Source of the DNA: Codonopsis lanceolata
Lineage: Eukaryota > Streptophyta > Magnoliopsida > Asterales > Campanulaceae
Assembly (NCBI GenBank): GCA_013146195.2
Contig: CM028379.1
Location: 160,796,437-160,860,436, forward strand
DNA length: 64,000 bases
Direction: 5' to 3'
The notes under the pieces: generated by a model
What the model saw: only the letters and a program-made list of their open reading frames with translations
Databases searched by the model: none
Told to the model about the DNA's origin: nothing
Part shown: piece by piece, positions 45,206-55,617 of the stretch
Layout of the letters: every line of letters begins with the position of its first letter
How positions within the stretch are numbered: the first letter of the stretch is position 1
Made by a program: the position numbers and the translations under genes

Positions 45206-46915
45206 TCACGCTTATTTTTATTTTATTTTAAAAATCGTATAGATAAATAAAATATGAAATACATAATAAAGGTGACAGCTTTCTTGAAATGCATCAACAC
45301 GTGTTTTTTGGACTAAATATTCGTAGTAAAGTCGTGTTCCGCTCGGTTTATTAGTTAAATATTCATAGTAAATTGTATATTGTATATATACATGTTATTT
45401 TTGAAGTAAATATTTTATATGAAATTCATATATTTGGTAGTAATACTGGAAAGCAATAGTATTTAAACAATACATAGATATTTTTTATTTATTAAAATTA
45501 CTTTTATCAATAATACACAATAGACTCTCAAAAAGTTTGATACCAAAATTGGAATTGAAAAAAAAAACCGAAAAAACAATCAAATGTCAAAATCAAGACT
45601 AAAATATAAACCAATTTACATCGAGTTGCAAATCTCAAATTTGGAATCATGACGAAATTGAAGAAAGAACATAAAATAACCAAAACCATAACTCAATAAA
45701 TAAGAATAAATAAAAACTAAAATAAATGTCAAAATAAAAACCAAAAGCAAAAGATGAAAACCAATATAAGAAACACTAAGAAAAAATCAAAACTAAAACT
45801 AATATCAATACCCAAACCAAAAAATATAATCAGCCAAAATAAATATATCTTCATCTAAACATAAGCAAAATCAAAAAAATCAAAATGTCAAAACTAAAAC
45901 CAAAAACAAAAGCACAATCACAACAAAAATAACAAAAAGTTAAAACTAAAATCATATCTAAAATTAAAATTTAAAAAAAAAAACTATTACCAAAAACATT
46001 AGAAAAACAAATTCAAAAAATCAAAAGAAAAAAAATCATGAAGACCAATGCTAAGAGAGAAATCCAAACTTTGGTATTATCCAAAAAATGAAAACCAACC
46101 CATAATTATAGAGATCTGGCAAGAAGAGTTTTACCTTTTTCTTCAAGGAGTCGGTCTTCAAAAGAAATAGAAGAAGATAGGAAAGAAAAAACATGAGTAA
46201 GCTTATAGTGTAAATAAATTATTTAAGACTCTTGTCTTCCCTTTCATAGTCTTTGATTCATTTGCACGTGAAGTGAGATATACATTCAACCCATTAAAGA
46301 GTCAAGCAAATGTGCCCATTTAGTTTTAGAGTGAGTCAATGATAAGTATTTATTGAGAGAAGAAAGAGCTTCAGTTAATGCCTATATTTGAAATCTAATA
46401 CCATGAATTCATAAACACAAATTATACAACTCTTTAAATTGATTGTTAAAATTCTTAATTGCACTCCTTTCGGCTCCTTCTCTTATTAGCTAAAGTTTTT
46501 AGCTATTGTTTATTATATAAAAGATTTTAGGTAAAGATCTTCATTGTTATATATAGTTATATGATAATACCCTTTATCATATTGATTATTAATAGGTATT
46601 ATTAATAGGTAATGGTTGGAAGATAAGAAGTCATACATGGCTAAAAATCAAGATTTATCTAAAGTAGGTGAGGTGGCACAACCATAGTACTCCTCACCAA
46701 CTCTCTATATATATGTAATATAATTTAAACATTTGACATTGCCCATTGGGTAAGATGTTTGTTTATGGAACTAGAGGTTTTTGGTTTAGTACTTTGCAAA
46801 ATTGTCCATCCCTTATTTTATTTTGGGTTTGTTATATTTAATTATCAAATCTTACATATGGAGAGACTATTTTCACTATATTTTTTACTTATTGTTGAGT
46901 GAGACAACAATGCCC
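45206..46915. other. AT-rich gene-free stretch with an A/C-biased segment
   Basis: No gene was seen. From about 45540 to 46060 the + strand is nearly all A and C with few T or G (repeated AAAACCAAAA, CAAAATCAAAA and AACTAAAA words), a strong strand asymmetry. The rest is ordinary AT-rich DNA. Confidence 0.5.
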
Positions 46916-47356
46916 AAGTAAAATGTTCGATTTAAGAAAATGTTATAATTGAGGAGGGATATTGTTTCAAGTGATAGTTAAGGAGCACAATTCGAACTCG
47001 ACACATAGTTGATGGAGGTTATTTGTAAGAAGATTATCCGTAATTGACCTATGACCATTGGATCTGACGGTCGGCAATTCCAACTTGACCTATACTTGTG
47101 GGGGGTACATTGCCTCAACACAATTCGAACTCGACTCAAAATTGATGGGGCTATTTGTAAGGGAGTTATTTGTAATTGATCACGACTGTTGGATCTTGTG
47201 GCTGGATCAATCAGGACCTCTAGTTAGCCAAAGTCAATCATCGGAGCTATTTTATCATGATATTAGACTCTTTTATCACGACCGTTGTATCTTGTGGTTG
47301 GATCAATTTGGGCCGTCGGTTAGTTAAAATCAGGGTAATTCGTAACTAACTTAAAG
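46916..47356 (-). mobile_element. Helitron-related sequence hosting the solo LTRs
   Basis: Contains TTGTTTCAAGTGATAGTTAA as in the Helitron at 41955, two copies of a block with CACAATTCGAACTCGAC (46988 and 47119), and GGATCTTGTGGYTGGATCAAT repeated at 47192 and 47289. It resumes after the LTR at 52086 (CATTGGATCTTACGGTCAG). No boundary CTAG hairpin was identified on the left. Confidence 0.45.
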
Positions 47357-48190
47357 TGTATCGTACGAGAATTTCCTTATATTTATTCTGATATTTATTT
47401 GTTAATCACAAGTTGACTAGTGTTAAACTTGCAATGTTAGCATATTAGTCAAATATTATTTTGACTTGAGTTTTGAGTTATAATAAGAATTTTGTTATAT
47501 TGTGAGTTAGACTTGTGCAATAACATACTTGGAGTATGATTGTGTTATTTATGTGTTTTGCATTATTTATGTGTTTTAAGTTGTGGACTTGGGTAATTGT
47601 CTTATGAAAGTCTATTTTAGCTCGAGATATGTTGGGCTTGACGTGTGTCGTGTTTTAAGTAAATATCAGACTTTAGTTATGTTAGTTATGATTTATAACG
47701 TGGAAATAGAAAATGACACGTTAAAGCTGTAAAATCTTTATTTTCATCTAAATTGACCCGAAGTGTATTGTACATCATGTGTTTCTTTTATATTGTTAAA
47801 ATATATTTTTATTCTAATTAATGATAATTAGTTAGTGTTAATTGAGTCTAATTCGTGAGTAATTGGTTTGACTTTTGACCAAACAATAACGTTGATATTT
47901 TAAATGACTAACTATTTATGGAATATTTTACTATCACCAAGTGACTAATCACTTGGAATTTGGGACCAAGTCAACAACTAGTTTTTTCATTTCTTTTCAT
48001 TTGTTTAACTTTGGTTGATGGTGGACAACGTTTCTTTTATTCGATAAGCAGCATGTATTTCATTTTTCTTCCTTCTTGCATCCGTCCACCATACATGTGA
48101 GTGAGTTTGAGGGTTCGAGCTTTTAGGCTCGATTTGTTAACAAAGAATTATCCATTTTTAATTTCAACTCCGCATGGGTGTTGTATTTAT

Positions 48191-50254
48191 TGAGGGTGTA
48201 ACGCCCCTAACTCGGGTCCCATTACATGGGCACACATCTGGTCATGTCACTACAAATTCAAACTTAAATAAAGACTAAATTGAAACGCCATCCAACTACA
48301 ATTACAAAAAATTTCCAAATTAAAATACAATCATCCAAAATAAATTATGAAACAAAAGTCTAATAATTTAACTACATCTCAATTAAATTCCAACACATAA
48401 AGGTATGTCCTAAAAGCCTTGATTCCTTCACTATTATCCTCTACCTCGAGCTTAGACCTTAATTTCGACCTGAAAAAAGAGTTATATGAAGGGTGAGCGA
48501 ACAAAGCTCAGTAAGATCATACGTTCGTCTCTCCGGTTTCTAAGGAGGGGTGACTCAAAGAATAATAGTAATATATGTAAAACAGAGTTTAAATATTTGA
48601 TAACTTACAAAATCAAAAGATAGGTATCGAACGACAAAAATTTCTTTTTAAATAGAGAGTTCAAGAAAAACAAAATGTGGATCAAATAAGTTTGTCGTTA
48701 CTGACTGTATCATCCCAGCTAGTAACGACCGAAAATCAAATACATTTATTTAAGATCGCGTAAGGGTCTATTGACCAAGAACCAAATCCCTCGAAGGTTA
48801 CGCAAATCCCCCGAAGGGTACACAAATCCCCCGAATGGTACATTGTTATGTTATATCCGGATTACCGCACTTACAGACCAAGTGGTACAATTTAATTTAT
48901 TTCATTGTTTGTTATGTAATCCCTGTGACGGGTTGTTCATACTTAGTGATTATAAATATTTTTCAAAATATAGATAGTACTATAAATGTACTACTATCAA
49001 AACAATGCTTATAATACAAATCACTATTTTCAATACAAATGAGTATGTCGATAAGTTGACAAACACGAAGCATATTTTTTTTATAGCAAAAAGTATTTCA
49101 TGTAAACAAGTTTAAGCATGAAATTTGCGAAAACAAAATCATAACGAATATAGTCAACAAAGGCTAACGACGAAATCAAAGCAACTACCGACATGAGGTT
49201 AGACATGGCAAATGAAAGAATATAATTCAAGAATTAGCGGAAGCCTAACATTAAAAGCATTTAATACTTTTACAAATGACTTAAAAAATGCAATCTCTTA
49301 CCTCGTCAACGTGTCCAAAAGTTATTTGACGCGTAGCAAATCTACTAACTCTGCTTGCTTGGATCTATGATCAAATGTAACGTATCGTTACTAACACTAT
49401 TCCAATAAGTAACTTTTACCAAAGTACTACCATCCAATAATTACATATATAATATAATATAAATACATACTGTCCAACATACTAAAAACTTTTGTTCTGA
49501 ATCTAAGGGTCTACCAGCAATTCTGAAATTTAGATAATAAGAAATACTCAAAAGTAATAGCTTATGTGAAATACTTGGGTGCCATTTTTATAATGTGGGG
49601 TTCAATTATAAAATTGAAAGAAAACTAGTAATATAACTACAAGTTCAGGGGGTTTCTTGCTCCCTTCATCATCACCCTCACGCACAGGTAACCAATTTGT
49701 TTATTATTGTTAATTTTTTCGATTTCTTTCTGTGCGCACACACCCATACACCAACAAAACACACACACACACACTACAAACAATCAACTTCCACCCATTG
49801 TCATGGACCACTATATATGTTAACGTATAATATTCATCTTTCATGAGTCATATATAAATCATTCTAATACTAGTATTATAAAACCCCAAAGTCAAAGCTT
49901 AAACCATTTTTTTCCTCACCTTGATTGACGGCTTCCCACAGCCGTCGCCCTCTTGCTCCTCTCTGTATATCAGCTGCAAGGTAGATATTGTGGTAAATTG
50001 TTTTCTCCCCTCTCAAATATCTATTTATATAAAACTCATACTAGGTTTTCTAACCCTAACCAAATCCTAACGTGATTTAACTGAAATAAATTAAGTAATA
50101 TTAATAGAAGATTATTATTAAAGTCTTAGTCAAAAGTGAGTCTAGCCCGACCCAATTAAATTAATTACTAAATAGGTCAAAAGCAAAATTTAATTTTAAT
50201 CAATACAGATTAATATTTTTAATTAAAATTACCGGGGTATTATAGAGTGCTACA
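48191..50254 (-). mobile_element. Gypsy-type solo LTR nested in reverse, 2.06 kb
   Basis: A perfect TSD TTTAT occurs at 48186-48190 and 50255-50259. On the minus strand it starts TGTAGCACTCTATAATACCCC and ends GGGGCGTTACACCCTCA, the TG...CA ends and TGTAAYRCCCC style of plant gypsy LTRs. The + strand phrase GAGCGAACAAAGCTCAGTAAG (48497-48517) is the reverse of the equivalent phrase in the outer LTR. No internal domain is present. Confidence 0.85.
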
Positions 50255-50992
50255 TTTATACCTGAATATTACATGTTTTTATCGATATTTTTTGGAAGAG
50301 ATAAGTTACTAACCCCTTTCTTTTGTATGTAATATTAACATATATGTATTGTGGGCTACCCCTACGTGATTTGTTTTGAATTTGGAGTAAAAATACTCTC
50401 GTTATTAATTATTGAAGATTTGAAATGATATGTGTGTTTAAACGCTTTAGATTATTATTTAGGATGAATTAATTATCGGTGAGATTGTGTTATGACGAAT
50501 ACTGCAAATCACAGTGATGCCCGAAATTTATAAATAATAAATAAGTGACTCACCGGAGTCGATTTAGGAACAATAAAATATAATGAGTATTGTATTGTGT
50601 TCCTATGATATTGGGGAATATTTTGTGTTATACATTTTATATGAAATATCATATATGTGTTAATTGTGTTTAAGCAAATAAATGCTTATGTGTATATTTT
50701 AAGCAAATATATGCTTACGTGTTTTAATTCAAGCAAATAAGCATGCTTGTATGTGTGTCGAACCCCCGTACTTGAGACTCGATGGTTGTGTTCTATTACA
50801 AGTAAACAACTACTTGTGCATCGCATTGCGTGCAGCTAGCATATGTGGTTCTGTCGACAATGAGACGATAATAGTCTTTACAATAGTTAAGTCTCGTGAT
50901 CGCTATGGGTCGTTGCATGTGTCTCTCCCTTGTTATTGGTCGTAATAAGGATGTAGCCTTTGTTAGAGCAATTCATATGACATAGAGAAGGC

Positions 50993-51235
50993 TAGGCTCT
51001 TGGGTAAAACTTGAGGTAATGAGACTCCTGGTTAAATCCCAAGGTCATTGGTTTTGGATACTATTAGGTTCAGACATGATTTCAGCATGTGTATTGCAAC
51101 AACAACGCAACTACGACTCTTAGGGTAAAACTCGGGGTAATGAGACTCCTGGTTAAGTCCCAAGGTCGATGTTTTTGTGGATACTATTGGGTTCAGACAT
51201 GACTTTAGTTTTCAGTTCTGAATATTATCACATCC
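50993..51235. repeat. Direct duplication of about 125 bp in the outer LTR
   Basis: Two adjacent copies share GGTAATGAGACTCCTGGTTAA, TCCCAAGGTC, GATACTATTRGGTTCAGACA and TGTGTATYGC words, starting near 50995 and 51118. Confidence 0.82.
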
Positions 51236-52163
51236 AGACAGTATATTATGTGTATCGCGACAGCAACACATCTTTAGTATTCTTCTGAATTTATGGTGCA
51301 GTTATATATGTGTATTGCTTCAGCAGCACAACTACATTGTTTATAACATGACAAGTCAAAAGCTCTCTTGCATATTCAGCTCAGATACATATCAGATTGG
51401 GATACTGATTTATAACCTTACTATGTGTTTATATTACATTGAGTCAATGTGCATTATAACATGATCAACGCGAATTGTGTGCAAGTATATGAGTTGCTAC
51501 ACTTGGTATATCGTGTATTATGTATTGGTTATATGTGCATAACAGCATGCCATATAGATCACGAAGTAACTTACTGAGTCTATCACTCACTCTGTTCTTT
51601 TGTTTTCCTTAGATCTCAGCCAGACATGAAGTACGCGGTGAGGTCGGCGAGATTTATTAGACGTCGACAGTCTTTGGTATGCAACACTTTATGAGGCTGT
51701 ATTGTGTTTTGTGAGGATGGGGGTTTATAGGAGAGTTACGTGAACTCTTCATTGGGTTTGTGTTTAGTGTGACATTATTCATTTGTTACCGACGTGTAAC
51801 ATCATGCTTGTGTATATAATGTTATTTGTTGGTTGACTTTAGAGCCTTGTGTTTGTTCGAGCAATGGCTCGTTGTCTTTGATATTTTGTTTTCTCGACCT
51901 TTTTAAAGTCGTGGTGTTTTTATTTGTCATAGCAGGGATTATTGTGTTTTAATCATGTTTTTGTTTAGCCTACTTTTAGCAGGGGCTTTGCACGTGTTTT
52001 ATTTTGAACTAGTGTGTTTTGTTTTGTTGTTACATGCTTGACCCATATTTCGTATAGAGATTTGGGTTCAGGTTGTGTCATAAAGTCATTGGATCTTACG
52101 GTCAGATTGATTTGAATTGTCAATTAGCTAAAGTCAATCGTCAGAGTTTTTTTATAACTTAGG

Positions 52164-52330
52164 CTAGTATATGTGTTTGTATCATAGACACAGTGTCAGT
52201 ATGGGATCAGTTCAATAGATGCTCATGATAAATTATAAATAATCATCTCGTCAACAAAAAACAAAATCCATAACTTAGGGGTTGATTACAATGTAATTGG
52301 TTGTAGATGAGATAATTCAAACAATAGTAG
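52164..52330 (-). mobile_element. Truncated Helitron 3' part
   Basis: CTAG (52164-52167) is followed by TATATGTGTTTGTATCATAG and CACAGTGTCAGTATGGGATC. It then shares ATCAGTTCAATA and GATAATTCAAAC with the Helitron at 10292-10567. The preceding base is G, not A, and no minus-strand 5' TC end was found before the next element, so it is degenerate or truncated. Confidence 0.5.
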
Positions 52331-54010
52331 GTTTTTCGTAAGACGGTCTTTTGGATCTTAGTCCGTAATACAGACTTATCAATGTTATGATGTTAAGTGA
52401 AAACAAATTCAGAAATCTCAACGCAACCCTTCGACTTTTGGAAATTACAACGTCACCTCTCATGTATATAGATGAAGAGTGTAACTTTTTAGTATTAAAA
52501 ATATCACTTTTCAGAATAACATATATCACTTTTTGCCCTACCTGTGTTACTTTGGGTTTTTAATTAAAATTATCACTTTTTTCATTTAAAAAGTGTTATT
52601 TTTTTTACCTTAAATGTATCACTTTTGTTTTGAAAAGTATTAGTACTTTGCATTATAAGAGCATCCACATTGGTGGGAATTATTCCTCAAATTTTTAGTT
52701 GGGTCCCACTGATACCTACACATTTCAAGAATTTCTCTCTTTTAAGAATTATTCTTCACAATGGTTTTAATTTTTCCACCAATCTTACATGGGTCCCACT
52801 ACCACGTCATCCACTTTATTTATACTACTTTTTATATGTATACTTTGCAAATAAATTAATTAATACGCATAATGTTTTATAATAAATTAATTCGTTTATA
52901 ATTTTTATTAATATATTGCATATTCAAATATGCAATAAAAATAAATTAATCCATCTATAATGTTAATTGCACTATTAAATATTACAAATATATTTTAAAA
53001 ACAAAGGTATTAATTTATAATTTTCATTAAATATTACGTATTAAACAAAGACCTCATATAAATAACAAATACTTATACTATTAATAGGAGAATATATGAG
53101 TATTTGTCCATTTTCACTGTTTTTTTAACCATCTATTTATTAAAAAAAAGGCATAAAAAACAGTTACAATTCGAAAAAATCAAAAAATAAAAAGAAAATG
53201 AATAAATCAAAAAATGGTCAAATTCTCCAACAATTAACTTCAAAAAATCAAATTAAAAAATTAAAATAATGGTGGCCGGCAGACAACCATGGCCCACAGT
53301 GAAGACCCCTCAACTCTCCTGGTCACATGTATAGCGCATGTGCCCTTATTTCTTGTGTGGTGGCTGCCACTCTCCTCCACGTGGCTCTCTCTCTTTCTTC
53401 CCCTCACCGATTATTAATCAGGAATTTGCTTTGAGAATTCTACTGGAAGAATTTTCACAATGGTGTATAATTCTTGAACAATTTGGGAATTGCTATAAGA
53501 ATCACCATTGTGGATGTCCTAAATGAAAACCGTTACTTTTTTGAGTGAAACAGCGAAAAAGTTACTTTATAACATCAAAAGTGTCACGTTTTAGAATTAA
53601 ATATGTCACATTTGACCATAAAAGTGTTGCTTTGTCTTCTAAATGGAAAAAAAAAGTCAATGTTAGCTTTCAAGTGTCAATTTTTAACATAAAATGTGTT
53701 ACTTTTTAGCATTAAAAGTGTTATTTTTTACTATAAAAATGTTATGTCTCTGCATTTTAATGAAAATTATCTCTTTTTTTTCACATAAAAAATTCACTTT
53801 TAACCTTAAAATGTGTCATTTTACCTTTAAATGTATCACTTTTACCTTTAAAATGAGTCACTTAGCATTTCATTAAAGTCTGTTAAGCATTGTAGGGCAA
53901 ATGAAGCTAACAAAGGGCTAATGGATCTGGCACATGATGAAATTGCAAGACAATAAAAAATTCGGCAGCAAATGTTGAAAATGTAGGGGCACCGAAGCAA
54001 AATGCGAAAC
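52331..54010 (-). repeat. AAAAGTGACAC repeat element, copy 2, interrupted
   Basis: Read on the minus strand it has the leader (TTCGGTGCCCCTACATTTTC, TTTGTTAGCTTCATTTGCCC), then many AAAGTGACA-type words, then the palindrome CAAAAGACCGTCTTACG at 52337-52353. This is the same order as copy 1 at 38712-40636. A Harbinger-type element (52659-53519) splits the array. It is more diverged than copy 1 and carries no 22-bp expansion. Confidence 0.65.
52659..53519. mobile_element. PIF/Harbinger-type non-autonomous element, 861 bp
   Basis: TIRs GAGCATCCACATTGGTG and, from the right, GGACATCCACAATGGTG are flanked by TAA (52656-52658 and 53520-53522). Subterminal AGAATTATTCTTCACAATGG and AGAATTTTCACAATGGTG repeats are inverted. 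A GC-rich patch (GGTGGCCGGCAGACAACCAT, about 53268) sits in the middle. No transposase. Confidence 0.85.
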
Positions 54011-54279
54011 ATCTTATTAATATGATGTCACCTTATTGAGTTGACACGTGGGCCGCCCTCCTTGTGGGACGGGCGAGCTTTATAGCCGGATTCGGGTTGA
54101 TCCGCGAGTTTGAGCTCCATTTATCTAAGTTTTAGCCCATTTTTACACGAAACCATAAGACGTCCTATACAATTTTTTGCGTTAAAAAAAATTCTATAAC
54201 TGGGGGTATATGTAACTCGCGTGGTTACAGATTGATCTGGATTGCAGTGTTTGGCGTATCTCAGGGCAGTCAGTTACCA

Positions 54280-54459
54280 GTAGGGTGGCAATGACTGACA
54301 CAACACGATAGCACGAACCAGCATGACACGATTACAAAACACGATTACATAGATAAATGACACGATAAAATCAGCACGATACGACACGAAGGACACGAAA
54401 AAATTGTTAATATATTCCAAATAATATTTATTGTTATATTTACGTTTAAATAAGATAGA
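54280..54459 (+). mobile_element. hAT-like left end (TAGGGTGGCAATGAC), partner not found
   Basis: TAGGGTGGCAAT followed by repeated ACACGAT/ACACGA words (ACACAACACGATAGCACGA, GATACGACACGAAGGACACG) is typical of one plant hAT-type family end. ACGACAC recurs at 54753-54762 after the MITE insertion, but no matching right terminus was found. Confidence 0.4.
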
Positions 54460-54462
54460 TAA

Positions 54463-54729
54463 GGGCAAGTCCAATGATGATACTTACCTCTAGGTTTCAA
54501 AACCAAATTTTGATACCTATTGGTTATTATTTATGAGTATCAAATGATCATCTCCAACCATATGTATCAAAATGAAGGGTATTGAAATTATGTGTGGTAC
54601 TAAGGAAGATTTCAAATTTGGTACCTTCCCTAGTACCACACTTAATTTTGATATCTTTTACTTTAACCATTGGAGGGTCTAATACTCTTACATAGGTATC
54701 AAAATTTAATTTGACCCCTGGACTTACCC
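54463..54729. mobile_element. PIF/Harbinger (Tourist-like) MITE, 267 bp
   Basis: Ends GGGCAAGTCC and GGACTTACCC are flanked by TAA (54460-54462 and 54730-54732). The body matches the 219-bp copy at 4141 (CCAAATTTTGATAC, CCATATGTATCAAAATGAAG, CCTAGTACCACAC), with an extra 3' segment containing a second ATAGGTATCAAAATTTAATT block. Confidence 0.92.
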
Positions 54730-55346
54730 TAAAATATAAACACAATAGCGAGGTAAACGCGAGACGACACTACAAATAGACAATTGTGTGGGGATATTCA
54801 CACCCCAAAAACCTATCTCTACACCCCAGCTAAAAACCTATTATATCATTTTCCCCAACCAACCTAATTAATAACCACCAACCTAGTTAATTACCTACCT
54901 ACCCTCCCACCAAAGGTAACACCAACTCCAAGCTTTGAATGCAGGCTTTGAACGCAAACGCTGAATTCCTCATGCGCGCAAACTCAAAAATTCAAAAAAT
55001 CCAACCATTACTCTCAGCCACTCTCAGCAACAACAACAAGAGCAAAACAACAACAACATCATCATCAACATTGTGTGCAAACGAATCTGATTCTTTCAAG
55101 TTTTGAAAGTCATCAACAATGTCTTCATCTATTGATATAATTTTTCATCCTCTTCTACATTTAAATACTGGTTTTAGGTCTAATTTAAATATCAAGTGTA
55201 TGAAATGCATGAATTTGTGTTGAATTTTATTTAAAAAATTAAAAAAAAATTGAATTTAGGCGGACTATAAAAATCACGCTGTTTAGACCTAGTTTGATGA
55301 ACACTCAATTGGATGTTCATTTCAAGCCGATCGAACACCCCATAAG

Positions 55347-55516
55347 CTGGCCGAACACTAAATAGAGCGTTCATCTCATTCTGCCCGAACAGTCTTAAGG
55401 GTGTTTATCTCACACTAGCCGTACAGCCCATGGGTTGTTCATCTCACTCTGGCCGAACAACTCATGGGTTGTTCATCTCACTCTGGGCGAACAGCCCATG
55501 GGTTGTTCATCTCACA
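55347..55516 (+). repeat. 34-bp minisatellite, five units
   Basis: Five back-to-back units of exactly 34 bp start at 55347, 55381, 55415, 55449 and 55483. The consensus runs CTGGCCGAACAGCCCATGGG, then TTGTTCATCTCACA. Weaker relatives precede it from about 55297. The period is not a multiple of three, so it does not code for a repeat peptide in one frame. It lies just upstream of the PMD pseudogene. Confidence 0.92.
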
Positions 55517-55617
55517 CTGACTGAAACTCAGACTGGGCACACTTTTCAGACTTTGATTTTATTTTATTGGAATTATAACCTAATTATGATTTATTTTATT
55601 TGGTGTTTACAGGAAAA

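Larger units (their letters stand above)
47357..52080 (+). mobile_element. Gypsy-type solo LTR, about 2.66 kb without its insert
   Basis: It starts TGTATCGTACGAG and ends GGTTCAGGTTGTGTCA, with a perfect 5-bp TSD TAAAG at 47352-47356 and 52081-52085. There is no internal retroviral coding region, so it is a solo LTR. The phrase TTACTGAGTCTATCACTCACT (51570-51590) resembles a conserved piece of plant gypsy LTRs and gives the orientation. A second LTR is inserted at 48191-50254. Confidence 0.82.

Noticed and set aside
47058..47327. 89-codon open frame with WILWLDQSGP and CILWLDQFGP repeats
   Set aside because: The peptide repeat comes from a duplicated Helitron-related block (GGATCTTGTGG...). 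No homolog is known to me and there is no gene context.
48191..50254. Considered as part of a full gypsy element with the outer LTR as its partner
   Set aside because: The two LTRs differ in sequence, orientation and TSD, and no gag-pol lies between them, so they are two solo LTRs.
51600..52080. Possible gene near the right end of the outer solo LTR (long T/G-rich stretch with ATGs)
   Set aside because: No open frame of useful length occurs, and the stretch lies within an LTR with defined ends; it is probably the LTR transcription and polyadenylation region.
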